Below, one piece after another: positions 1-11,400 of a DNA stretch of 64,000 bases. Source of the stretch: Toxonevra muliebris (Eukaryota > Arthropoda > Insecta > Diptera > Pallopteridae); the NCBI GenBank assembly GCA_963691655.1, contig CAVNUY010000016.1:124001-188000 (forward strand), read 5' to 3'. Position numbers and translations under genes: made by a program. How positions within the stretch are numbered: position 1 is the first letter of the stretch; each line of letters opens with the position of its first letter. Below the pieces are notes generated by a model. It was not told the origin of the DNA. It worked only from the letters and a program-made list of their open reading frames with translations, and searched no databases.

Positions 1-339
1 AAAGAAACAATCTGTGCGAAATTTGAGCTCAATCGGACAATTGCTAGGCGGCTCTCATCGACCATGAAGTTGTACATTGTCGCTCGAAAAATCATTTTTT
101 CAGATAAATCAATTTTTTGTTCTTGGATTTCTTGAGCAACACTTTTCCATGAAGAAAAAACACCGATGTGATTAGTCAGAGATGTTGGAGTTAACAATGA
201 TTTATGCGTTCAAGATATACCTTTCTCAAGACCAGTTTCAGTTATCTCATATGAGAAAAACTCTTAAAAAGAATTTGTATTTTTCTTGCACGGGTGTATT
301 AAATTATTAAAGCATGCGTCAATTGATAAATTATTAGGA

Positions 340-700
340 TATTGATTGAGAAATCAGAAAGGTGCTGCGGAAAAATTTGTTACCCACCTCGAGCACTTAG
401 CTTCCCAAACAGTTCTATCTTTATTTGATTAAAATGTTCCAACAGCGGTTAAGACAAATAAAGCTTAAATTAAGCTACAAAAAATCAAAATCATCAGCAC
501 CGATTTCTTCAACAAAGAACTTTCAACATGGAAAGATGATCCAGGTTACAAAAATGGAATTGAAAAACTTGAGAAGTTGTTGTTGATGACGTTGCAGAAA
601 AAAATGTGAAACTCATTGAAACTGAAGCTAAAGCTTTATTTCACAAATCGTTGCCGAAGACCGAAAAAGATACCTAACTACTACTAAATCCTTTCTTATT
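340..700 (+). pseudogene. Fossil coding fragment of a repeat-associated protein
   Basis: Short coding-like stretches appear in shifting + frames, separated by stops and frameshifts. One reads LASQTVLSLFD before a stop, another reads FFNKELSTWKDDPGYKNG, and a third reads DVAEKNVKLIETEAKALF. The order and wording resemble a family of uncharacterised proteins that is multicopy in arthropod genomes, where a segment like 'NDTAERGVKLI' follows a variable 'W..D' segment. No start codon and no intact frame remain, so this is at best a decayed copy. The family call comes from memory of its motifs and is weak. Positions 1-339 show nothing recognisable. Confidence 0.25.
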
Positions 701-1950
701 GTGATACACGAGAGTGAATTTCGTTGAACTTTTGAATTTCAAATTTAGGTGGGCACACGACAAAAAAGGATTTTCATTGAGAAATTTCGTTTTTGAGTGA
801 TTATAAGTTTGGAAAAGAAGAAGAATTTTTGTGTGTGTTTTGTGACAGTAAAAATAAATTGAAATACTGCCTTTCAATTGAATTTGGATTGCAAGAATTT
901 ATATACCAATTATGGTTAATTGGAAGAATAGCAATGAGTTTTTCAATCTTACTTTTTTTAATAAATCTGGGGTAAAAAGGAACAACAGCTTAAGTTTATT
1001 TTTATGTCAGCCAAGTTTAATAGCTTTGAATAGAAATATTAGAGAAACTATAGGATTGTTTCAAATGACTTTATCTTAAAATTAAAAATATTTCTGAAAA
1101 CGATATGTAATTCTAAAAATTCGCATCAGTTTATTATTTATGGACAAAAATTTGTGATATAATATTTTCCATCTTAAGTCGAGTTATGCTGTTTTTCATT
1201 TTTAAAACAAATATTGCAAGAGCAATATGTCTATTTACCCATTTTTTTAAAACCATGTGTTTGAGGGTTGCTGAGTTACTTTCGGTATTTCAAGTGAATT
1301 TCTTTGAAATTCTTGTAAAATTCAGAATTGATTCTATAGATATTATTTCTGTAAATACAAATAAGTTTCTGCTATAGAAGTTGTGTGCGATATTAAAAAA
1401 AAAACGTAATATTTCTTATATTTTTCATATTGTTTCAGGAATTGTGCGAAATTACTTTTAAAAAGTTTTATTCAGAAAGTTTTCACACAATTTCCTGGAT
1501 GTTGCCAAATAAATTTCTCTAATATCGCGCGATTTTTTTTAAATATTTTAATTTTTTCTTTATTTTTGTAAAAATGTTTCGCATGTGGCGCTTCTAATGA
1601 TCTGAATCAATAACTACATATATCCTATAATATTAAATATTTTACGTGCAATATATTATTGTGACTTACATGTTTATTCTGCCCAAAGTATATTATAAGC
1701 AATTGCTTATACAAACAAAATGGTACGACCGAGAATGCAGCGTCATTTAAATAATGCCGATTATCAGCTTCAATATAGTTCTTTTTTATATTCGCAATTG
1801 GCACTGAAAACAAAAGCGTATATACGAATGACACGATGCTAAGCCAGATTTTAGCGAAACGTTCTAAACGTAATACTGATTTCTAAAAGTAACTGATTTT
1901 TAATCAAAACACGATTTTCACGATTGAAAACAAAATATAACAAGAAATAA
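701..1950. other. No gene seen; AT-rich with one dispersed-repeat match
   Basis: Every open frame here is short and AT-driven. The stretch around 700-800, with the word TTTCAAATTTAGGTGGGCACACGAC, split by no feature, resembles TTTCAATTTAGGTGGACACACGAC near 30850-30880, so a dispersed repeat is present in both places. Nothing else is recognisable. Confidence 0.4.
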
Positions 1951-1955
1951 TTGTT

Positions 1956-2111
1956 GGGCCTCATGGCCGCTTCTAAGGCGGTCATAAAGCCTAAAAAAAT
2001 TAGGCAGTCATAGCACCTAAAATGATTTTGGGTATTATGGTCATTCCTAGGGCGGTCATAACACCCAACATTTTTTTTTGGGCGTTATGGCCGTGGGCGT
2101 TATATCCGGGC
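1956..2111. repeat. Cluster of imperfect hairpins with a shared word
   Basis: Two adjacent fold-backs have nearly the same sequence. At 1956-1992 the left arm GGGCCTCATGGCCGCTT faces AAGGCGGTCATAAAGCCT. At 2030-2066 the left arm GGGTATTATGGTCATTCC faces GGGCGGTCATAACACCC around a CCTAGG centre. A small AT hairpin lies between them. From 2080 the word GGGCGTTAT occurs twice in direct orientation. The GC-rich arms stand out from the AT-rich surroundings. No coding function is visible. Confidence 0.6.
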
Positions 2112-3075
2112 ACCGTTTTAGACTCGTAAATTTTGACTTTGTTAAGAATAAAATTCGAAAAAAGATTGAAAGAAGTTTTTGGAAAGGCTGTAGAGCTTTT
2201 GGAGTTTTGTACATATAATGACTAAAATGAATGCATATTTTTTAATTATTTCTTAATTTTTAATTATTGAAAAAACAATTAAAGTTTATTTTGCAACATC
2301 AATTAATTTTTCAGTCTCGAAAATGGTTTTAAAGACACACTTGTTCACTGCGTATAAAAGGTGAAAATTTGAAACATTTTTAGAACTTGGGTTTATTTTT
2401 ACCAAAATCAACTTTACAGATTTTTGTTGTTCAGTGACCTATAGTAAAATTTGATGAGCAACGTATTTTTGGAACATATTAACCCTCTATCAATCCTTGT
2501 AATTGGTCAAAAGAGAAAATTTTTCAAAAAGAGCTAAAAAGACCTATAATTGTTGGTGCCAAAGGGTTAATATGTTGGAGGAAAATATTCTATAGAAAAT
2601 TCGACTATAAATTGTCGAACATGCAATAACCGTACTCGCAATAACAAGGATTTATGAGGTTTTGAGTCTTTCATTTCAAACAAAAAAATTAAATTCAAAT
2701 TCATTCCCGATGAAAATAAAACACAAAAAATAATTTTTATTCTGAACCTTTAACTATGGAGATGAATTTTTTACCTTTTAACTTTACTAAAAAATTTTAG
2801 TACAAGAAAGATTTTTTGATAATTATTTGTTCTTTGAAAACAAGCCAATAACATTTTTAATTAAAATAAATCTAAAATTTGAAAACTTTTTTTTTAAGTT
2901 CAACAAAACTGGCACTTTATTTCACAAGGTGGGGTAAAATTTACCACTACCTCCACAGTTAAAGGTGAAGCAAAAAAATTTAATCAAACAATAATTTTTA
3001 TTCTCGAAAAAAAAATTAAATTCATAAGTTGATTTTTTCGGATGAGCAAAAACATTAAAATCAAAAATAATTTTT
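2112..3075. other. No gene seen
   Basis: AT-rich sequence with only short chance frames on both strands. I recognise no element here. Confidence 0.5.
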
Positions 3076-3079
3076 AAAA

Positions 3080-3411
3080 ATGTCAGGTCAATTGGATAAG
3101 GGGAAGTGGTGCCCCAAGAGCTCCAAAATTTGGAAAAAACTGGTTTTGTGTACAAAATTCATATTTGATTCTCTATATCTCAGACATTTTTCACTTTACT
3201 TAAAAACTGTCTTAATAAAATTTATAGATCTATCAAAGAGGAATAATTCACTCATACAAATTTCTTCGGTATTCCTAATTACTATTGAATAAAAGAAAAA
3301 ATAAGCTGGAATTACCCGATTAAATCTAGCAAGTTTTACAAATGCACAAATGTCCGCAAAACTGCTTTTTTTACTTATTCGCTAAAAAAAACATAATAAC
3401 ACCTGCATAAT
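3080..3411 (+). repeat. Dispersed repeat, left copy of an inverted pair
   Basis: This stretch matches 16229-16552 in reverse complement over about 330 bp with moderate divergence. Shared words include GGAGCTC/GAGCTCC near AAATTTTGGA, the 'gatagatctataa' word, TTCGGTATTCCTAAT, and the terminal word CACCTGCATAAT / ATTATGCAGGTGT. The two copies enclose the Helitron-like element and the gypsy element. It has no ORF of note. Confidence 0.7.
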
Positions 3412-3420
3412 AAAAATTAA

Positions 3421-3433
3421 CTAGTCGGTAAGG
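3421..3433 (-). mobile_element. 3' tip of a Helitron-like element, cut off by an LTR insertion
   Basis: Read on the minus strand this is CCTTACCGACTAG. It ends in CTAG followed by T, which fits the CTRR|T end of Helitrons. The matching tip of the second copy, CCTTATCGACTAG, is contiguous with its hairpin at 31941-31969. Here the hairpin lies at 14607-14623, on the far side of the gypsy element, so the gypsy insertion separated tip and hairpin. Confidence 0.6.
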
Positions 3434-6205
3434 TGTAGGGGCGCTTGTAGCTCAAGCAGTTTCCGCTTACAATTTCATTTTGGTTATTTGAATGTTCACA
3501 CATAAAAACATCACTTCCGTTTGAGTCGCCATCTGTGTGCGAGAAGAAGAAACAGACCACACTACTTATTCACCATAATTTGAATTAAGTTCCTTATGTC
3601 CAAATTTTCATTAATTATTTTCTTTTCCGACAGTAGAAATACTGTTACTCTCTCTAATTTTTGATGATTCATTATACTAGACAGAGCTTACCTCGTCAAG
3701 AAAAGCAATTTTCTAATCCTTTGCGATTCCAGACGTCTTCAAGTTAACTTGTGTAGAAGTGTTAAGGCAGATAATTGCGTTTGCTTAGTACAACTAAGTA
3801 CAGTCGGTAATTTTCAATTTATTTCAACATTTAACTCAAACCTTAACATTTTCATCAGTTTTCTACGCAATATAAAATAATAAAGAGAGTAAGTAAATAA
3901 TCCGAAAATTAATAAAATTCGCACATACATTTGTATGCTTGCATTCATTTCATTTTTGCATTAAAATTTAATTATTCTACGATTTTTAGCAATCGCAATA
4001 TTTCATTGGATCAGTTATTCGTATCAACATTTTTCAAGTTGTGGATGAAAAGGCAGAGAAAGGGGTATAAAATCATTATACTGGTGCCAATTCCTACCAT
4101 GGGTAAAAATTCCACAATGTTGATCATAAATTTCGCTATTCTTCAAATTTATTTTTTTTTCTATTAGATTTGGCACCTAATACATAAGATCATAATACCT
4201 AAAATAAAACCTAATACATAAGATCATAATACCTAACATAAAACCTAATACATAAAATGATAATGCATAACATAAAACCTAATACATAAAATGATAATGC
4301 ATAACATAAAACCAAAGATAATAATACTTAAAATAAATCCAAGTAAAACAACATAAAACCTAGTACATACATAATACATAGAACCTAACATGTACCTCAA
4401 CTAAATACCTACACCTACAAAACCTCTATCATACCAACTCGGGTACACACACACAAACCATTGGTCAAGGTGTCAGAAGCGGTCAAGCAGGTTTCAGTTT
4501 CTTTCGCGCATTCAGAGATGATGTATTAAAATCCCGGGGGCCTGCTGTAAACGAGAAATTCGACATGTGGAGTGAAGTGAAGTGATAGAACCTAGTTTAG
4601 TTAGATAAATTTAGTATTAGAATAAGTATTAAAAAGTATATATAGTGAGTTAAAAATATCTACAATATTATATATGTGTTAAAAATAGACAAAACAAAGT
4701 AAAGCTAAACCCCTGAAATAAAAATACTAAGAAAAAAAAGTGCTTGAAACAATAATGATGAAAAAGAGGTAAAAACATATTACACCAAAACCCATGCATA
4801 ACAGAAAAAAACTAAAAAAATATTAAATTTAACAAAAACTATATCTAAAACCTCTGAAAAATACATAAAAACAAATTAAAATAAATATAAAAATCAAAAT
4901 CTGCATATCTAAGTGACTAAAAGCTACATGAAAATAAACTAGTATGAAACTAGTATGACACTAGTTTGCAACTAGTATGTTATCAGTGCAGTGAATTTAG
5001 TTAGTGAAAATAACATAAGCAAAAGAATAGAGAATAGAGAAAAATATGAAAACAACAACAATTGTATAATACTGCACATATAAATATGTATATTAATTTT
5101 TCGAATTACGGTTAATTCATAATTTCTACTTGTGCAAAGGCAAAGTGTTGTTAGAATCGGTATAAACATTTTTCGACCAAATATTGAATACAGTGTCGAG
5201 AAATATTTATACATATTTTGTTGGTTTTTTTTTATTTTTTTTATTAAATCATTAAAATATTTTTGCCTTAATATAATAATAATAATATTCATTAAATAAT
5301 AATTTTTAGAAAGAAAAGAAAAAAAAAAAAGTTAATAATCACTGTGATTTAAAAACAGTATTAATATAAACATACGTGCAAAAATGTTGCAAAGCATGGT
5401 TAGCAACATGTTTCCAACTAATAATTTTGGTAGATTTACAGCATTGTCAACATACACATACACCATGAAAGATCTTTCATCGTGGGAGCAACGACCTTAA
5501 AAGTTGTAAGTGTATTTTGTTAATTTTTTTTTATTTGTGTAATATTTATATTTTGTTAGTACTATTTATATTAGTATGGGACAAATTGGTTCTTTCTTGG
5601 TCATTTTTTTTCTTTTCGATAATTGAATATTTAAATTCTAATTTACCTAAGTTAAATTTTATCGCTAATTTTAATATTTAAATATAAATACCTAATATAA
5701 TTTTTCTTTGAATTTTTTTTTAAATTGAATAATTGTAATGCATTCTACAGTATATTTAAATTGGTTTTCTAATATATTAATTAAATAAAATTTATTATAA
5801 TGAAGTGCTAAAATTTTCGGTATTATGATTACGAGCAAGTTCGGTTAGGTTTTTTTTTGTGGTTATGTTTAGGGACTATCAAGTATTTCTTTTGTTGTGG
5901 ATTTTTATCTGATAGTCATGGAAGGGAGGGCAAAGTGTTGTGACAACATTCTAACACAACCAAATCGTAGATCAATTCGATGATGTGGAATCTTCTTCTC
6001 TTGTGTCCTATTGTTTTTTTTCTTGCTATTTCTTCCAACTTTAATGCACGCGAAATTATTATTTTTATTTATATGGCAACGTATAATCACCAGGCGGAAG
6101 GTGCAAGAACACCACCCCATTAGCCGACGAGCCGGAGCCGGAACTCGAAGCGTGCATTCGCTACCTACCCCTGCACAAACATTCACCAAATCGTTGCATG
6201 CTACA
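3434..6205 (+). repeat. 5' LTR of the RING-Gag gypsy element
   Basis: It runs from TGTAGGGGCG to GCATGCTACA and matches 11831-14603 almost exactly. At 2772 bp it is much longer than the few hundred bases usual for fly gypsy LTRs. It holds a four-copy 34-bp tandem array and long AT-rich tracts. Short frames inside it (for example near 5905-6246) are identical in both LTRs and do not look like genes. I could not place the U3/R/U5 borders. Confidence 0.95.
4176..4311 (+). repeat. 34-bp tandem repeat, four units, in the 5' LTR
   Basis: Four head-to-tail 34-bp units each start CCTAATACATAA. Units 1-2 share AGATCATAATACC and units 3-4 share AATGATAATGC, so the array probably grew from two types. 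A degenerate fifth unit (CCAAAGATAATAATAC) may follow. The same array lies in the 3' LTR at 12573-12708. Confidence 0.85.
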
Positions 6206-6223
6206 ATATAAATATAAAATTTT

Positions 6224-6241
6224 TGGCGCCCAACGTGGGGC
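6224..6241 (+). promoter_or_regulatory. Primer binding site, tRNA-Lys(CUU) type
   Basis: TGGCGCCCAACGTGGGGC is the complement of the 3' end of fly tRNA-Lys(CUU), including CCA, over 18 nt (tRNA sequence from memory). It begins 18 nt after the LTR end, a larger gap than usual. Confidence 0.8.
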
Positions 6242-6887
6242 CCCACGATACTAACTTATCGAAATCAATAAACTATAAACTGGGTATGGAATGAAGAAGT
6301 TCATACTTTGGAGTGGGTCCTCATTCTACCTGGCTCTTTTCTATCTATCTTTCTAATTTTTTTTCTTACCTTGTTAAGACTCGCAAGGAATTTATAATGT
6401 TGCTATTTTGCTAACATATAACCAGCTTGCTTGAAACGAAGTAACTATTTGTTTTTTTTGTCAGTGATCTTATTAGTCCTTATTTTTGCTGAATGGAAAT
6501 GCAGATTTTGTGGTATATAAAGCTACGGTCTGACCAAGGTTTAAAATAAGTGATGATGTAAAGATTTCCCTTCTGTTTCTCCGTTTATTTTCTTTCAGGA
6601 AAATAGCATTAGTTATTGGCCCTGGCTCAAACTAATGACCAAAGAAAATGTATCTATTCTTTCTCTTTTCTTTTCCGTCCATTACTCGTATTGATCTGTT
6701 ATAACGAAAATAAACATAACGAACTTTTGCTGACTTGTCTCGAAATCATAAAATAATTATCTCGATTTATATTTCTTAGCTTGTGAAAATACTTACTTAA
6801 TTTTATATAATTTTAAATTTTTTTTTCTAGTATTATTATTAACTTTGCTTTAATAGAATTTTTTTTAATTTAATTGACTTTTTTCTA
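6242..6887 (+). other. Leader between primer site and gag
   Basis: About 646 nt of AT-rich leader without a substantial ORF. Gag starts at the first ATG followed by a long open frame (6888). Any packaging signal would be here but is not recognisable. Confidence 0.6.
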
Positions 6888-8450
6888 ATGCCTGATCCTA
6901 GTACAGAAGATTTGAACTCAGAATCCAATGGTCAGCATTGTAACATTTGCACAAACTGGATTTCCGTTCGTGCTAATTTAGTCTCCATTCCATGTGGACA
7001 CTGTTTTCATAGATCCTGTATATATAAATACCTCCAATCGAAACGTAATTGTCCTACTTGTGGAATTTATTGCGATTTACAAGATATTGTTCCCAAAACA
7101 CCTGGTCCTGCTAGTACTATTGGTGCTGCAGATGCTGCAGAGACAAACACAAATACCGAATCTTCCACAACAACTGCGACTAGTGAAGTTGTTCAGGGTC
7201 CAGTAATATCACCTTCTAGATTATCTCCTTCAGAGCATAGAGCTACCCTTAGAAATTTAGTCACTGCTGCTGTAGGTGCACAGCAGGCAGAGCTTTTAAG
7301 TACGCTTAGTACACAATTATCAAATTTGATTGCGACGAATATTGAAGAAGGGTTCAAGCGTATCAGTTTACAAAATAGTCTACCTACTGCAATACCATTG
7401 CAACCAAATAATATCCCCACTATTAGCAACAATGCTCAACGCTTATTTCCGCCAAACGCGCAGGTGCATTCTTTACCAGCAGTGGAACGTCAAACAATGG
7501 AGGAACTGCTTGGTTTACCCGCAGCCGCTAATGCTAATCGTGATAGTAGTGGTGGAACATCTATTCGAACTCGAAATTTCCATTCTAATCTTGTATCTCG
7601 TCCTGATAAAGTTGGTTCCATTATGTATAATTGGAAGTTAAAATTTACTGGTACTAATGATGGTTTGTCAGTAGACAAATTCATTTATCGTGTAGAAGCA
7701 TTGACCAATCAGACTCTAGGTGGAGATTTTGATTTACTGTGTCAGTATGCAAGTGCTTTGTTTGATGCAAAGGCTAGCGATTGGTTCTGGCGTTTCCACA
7801 AATCCGTCCGCGAAATACATTGGCCTGATCTTTGCATTGCTCTGAGAAGACAGTTTAAAGATTCCAGAACTGATGTTGACATTAGAGAGTTAATACGTGA
7901 TAGAAAACAAACACCGAACGAAGGATTTGATTCGTTTTACGATTCAATTTTAGGGTTGACTGATCGGCTTGAACAACAACTATCAGAAAATTCTCTTGTG
8001 GAAATATTACGACGCAATTTATTACCGGAAATACAGCATGAGATTTTGAATCTGCAAATTCACTCAGTGTCACAGCTGAGAGATATTTGTAAGAAAAGAG
8101 AATTTTTCCTTCAGGATATTCAGCACAGACAGCAATATGCTAAAACATCAACACGTAAACATACAAATATTTCTGAATTAATTGAGAAGTTTAGTAATGA
8201 AGAAGAAAATGATATATCTGTAATTTCTGCCATTTCTTTGAAATGTTGGAATTGTGGGCTTGATGGTCACCGATACCAGGATTGTCTTAGTGAGCGTAAA
8301 GTTTTTTGCTATGGTTGTGGCATTCCTAATATTTATAAGCCTAACTGCAAAAATTGTAGTCCAAAAAACTACCAGCAGAACGCACTGAGAAGTGCACGCA
8401 AACCACTCGTAACCAATACGTTCAAACATCAATCGACCAACACCGAATAA
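6888..8450 (+). CDS. Gag with N-terminal RING-H2 finger
   Basis: This 520-residue protein starts at ATG 6888. Residues 18-58 form a complete RING-H2 pattern: C18, C21, C36, H38, H41, C44, C55 and C58, with spacing C-x2-C-x14-C-x1-H-x2-H-x2-C-x10-C-x2-C. Residues 60-240 are Ser/Thr/Ala/Asn-rich and probably unstructured. A retrotransposon capsid domain follows from about residue 248 (NWKLKFTGTNDG) to about 410. A CCHC zinc knuckle lies at 453-466 (CWNCGLDGHRYQDC), then a C-x2-C-x9-C-x2-C finger. RING-H2 domains usually act as E3 ubiquitin ligases, so this Gag may recruit a ubiquitin-conjugating enzyme; that role is inferred. The finger is in frame with no stop or splice signal between it and the capsid. 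The stop overlaps pol. Confidence 0.92.
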   Translation: MPDPSTEDLNSESNGQHCNICTNWISVRANLVSIPCGHCFHRSCIYKYLQSKRNCPTCGIYCDLQDIVPKTPGPASTIGAADAAETNTNTESSTTTATSEVVQGPVISPSRLSPSEHRATLRNLVTAAVGAQQAELLSTLSTQLSNLIATNIEEGFKRISLQNSLPTAIPLQPNNIPTISNNAQRLFPPNAQVHSLPAVERQTMEELLGLPAAANANRDSSGGTSIRTRNFHSNLVSRPDKVGSIMYNWKLKFTGTNDGLSVDKFIYRVEALTNQTLGGDFDLLCQYASALFDAKASDWFWRFHKSVREIHWPDLCIALRRQFKDSRTDVDIRELIRDRKQTPNEGFDSFYDSILGLTDRLEQQLSENSLVEILRRNLLPEIQHEILNLQIHSVSQLRDICKKREFFLQDIQHRQQYAKTSTRKHTNISELIEKFSNEEENDISVISAISLKCWNCGLDGHRYQDCLSERKVFCYGCGIPNIYKPNCKNCSPKNYQQNALRSARKPLVTNTFKHQSTNTE

Positions 8451-11400
8451 CGATTGATACCAACCAAAATAATTCTAATATAGTTTTAAATAATATTAAT
8501 AACAAATTACTAGTTTTAGGTCCTCATAAACCTTTCCATGTCCGACTGGCCGAATATAACAAAGTTCGACAGCGTATTTTTGGAAATTTTCCTACACCTC
8601 CTACAACACCTAGTCGCTCTAGTTTACGCATTCGTTCCTTTTGGGAAAAAGTGCGCACTAATCGCAAAAAGTTTTTGTCTTCCATTTTTGATAAACATAC
8701 AGATATTCGTCCTTACGCTGAAGTGCACTTATTTGGTAAAACAATAAGGGGCCTTTTAGATACGGGTGCATCTATTAGTTGCATAGGAGCGCAGTCAGCT
8801 TCCGAATTTTTGTCGTCCAATATACCGTACAAGAAAATAAAGTATTTCATACATACTGCAGATGGTAAACCACAAAATATCGTTGGTATAATTGAAACTC
8901 AAATAACTTTTCGTAATGTTACAAAACCCATCACAATTTTTATAATACCTAGCTTATCGCAAAATCTCTATTTAGGAATTGATTTTTGGAATTTATTTCA
9001 TCTTTTACCTTCATGCTTTGTTAGTGAAGTTAATGTATCTAATATTTCGAATTCGACTATACACTCTTTAACTGATGTCCAACAAAAACAACTTCAAAAT
9101 GTCATAAACTTATATCCATCTTTCTCCAAAGAAGGACTCGGAAAAACAAATCTCATTTCACATGTTATTGATGTTAAAGATACAAAACCTATCAAACAAA
9201 GACATTTTCCTGTTTCTCCGGCGATTGAAAAATTAATTTATGATGAATTAGACAGAATGTTGAAGTTAGGAGTGATAGAAGAATCCGATAGCGCGTGGTC
9301 TTCACCAATTGTTTTAGTACGCAAACCAGGTAAAGTGCGGTTGTGTTTAGATAGCCGTAAAGTAAATACAGTAACACTAAAAGATGCATATCCATTGCCA
9401 ATCATAGACGGAATTTTGAGCAGGCTTCCAAGAGCTGAATTCATTTCGACCATTGATTTTAAAGACGCTTTTTGGCAAATACCTCTCGACGTAGGATCAC
9501 GTGATAAAACCGCGTTTACTGTCCCTGGTAGATCACTGTATCACTTCAAAGTAATGCCTTTTGGTTTATGCAATGCGCCACAAACAATGTCTCGTCTCAT
9601 GGATAAAGTCATTCCCGCACATCTCAGATCATATGTGTTTATATATCTGGATGATCTTTTAATTGTATCCGAAAATTTTGATAGGCATTGTGAAGTGCTG
9701 CGCGAAGTTGCTCATCATATTCGTTGTTCTGGTCTGACAATTAATGTAGAAAAAAGTAAGTTTTGTCTAAGGGAAGTACAGTACTTAGGTCACATTGTGG
9801 GTAATGGTACAATCCGTACAGATCCCGAAAAAGTATCTGCTATCACAGAATTTCCGAATCCAAGATCTGTAAAGCAGCTAAGACGATTTTTAGGTATGTC
9901 AGGATGGTATAGAAAGTTCATTCGGAACTATGCTTCAATAACTTCGCCATTAACAGATTTGTTAAAAACTAATAGAAAGTACGCTTGGAACGAAGAAGCA
10001 CAGAAAGCATTTGAAGACTTAAAAACCATCTTGAGCTCTGCACCGGTTTTGCATAGCCCAAATTTTTCACGGCCGTTTTACATACACTGTGATGCAAGCA
10101 AAACTGGAATAGGAAGTGTATTGGTACAAGTAAATGAGGAGGGTGAAGAGTTTCCCATAGCATTTATGTCCAAGAAACTCAACCAAGCCCAACGCAATTA
10201 CTCAGTGACCGAACAAGAATGTTTGGCAGCAATGCTTAGCATTAAAAAGTTTCGCGCTTATGTTGAAGGACACGAGTTCACCGTGATTACGGACCATGCG
10301 TCTTTAAAGTGGCTCATGTCTCAAACAGATTTAAGCTCACGCTTAGCTCGATGGGCTTTGAAGCTGCAAGGCTTTTGTTTCAAAATTGAGCACAGAAGGG
10401 GTAGTCAGAACATAGTTCCCGATGCGCTTTCTAGGGTAAATACTGAAGATCTGTCCGCTATAACTATTGATGAAGGAATTTCCGTAGATTTAAATTCAAC
10501 TCATTTTCATTCTGATGAATACAAAAGACTTATCGAAAACGTAAGGGCAAACGAAGCCAAATTTCCAGACTTAAAAGTTGTTGACGGTTATTTGTACAGA
10601 CGGACTGAACACGCAACTGGAGAGCAATTGCATGATGATCTCGTGTGGAAACTATGGATTCCCAAAGCTATGATACCTAGTATTTTAGAAAAGGCTCATG
10701 ACAGTCATTTGTCATCACATGGTGGCATAAATAAAACACTTTATCGAATTCGGCGGTTTTGCTTTTGGCCAAACTTAGTGTCCGATGTCAAAAACTATGT
10801 AAATTCTTGCGAAATTTGCAAAACCACAAAACATCCTAATTTTACTTTGCGTCCACCTATGGGTAAAACTTCGGAAACGAAAAGATCTTTCCAAAAATTA
10901 TATGTTGATTTCTTAGGTCCTTATCCACGTTCACGTTCTGGCAATATAGGCATTTTTATAACTCTTGATCATTTTACAAAATATCCATTTTTAAGACCCG
11001 TGAAGAAATTTACCGCTGATATAGTCACAAAATATTTGGAAGAAGATTTGTTTCATTGTTTTGGCGTACCAGAAACCATTGTATCTGATAATGGCTCGCA
11101 ATTCAAATCCGGCCAATTTAATAACCTTCTTCTCAAATATGGCATTAATCATACATACACTGCTGTGCATTCTCCGCAGGCGAACGCATCTGAACGTGTA
11201 AATCGCTCAATCATTTCCGCAATTAAGGCATACATTAAGCCAGATCAGAAAAACTGGGATGAGTATCTCAGTAGCATTTGTTGTGCTTTACGATCAGCTG
11301 TCCATTCCTCTATAGGTACTTCGCCTTACTTTATGACTTTTGGTCAACATATGGTAACTAACGGTGCAACCTATGCATTATTGCGCAAACTAGAAATGCT

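Noticed and set aside
5905..6246. Frames of 66-113 codons in the LTR (and 14303-14729)
   Set aside because: They repeat because the LTR repeats. They overlap each other on both strands, cross the LTR border, and have no recognised motif.
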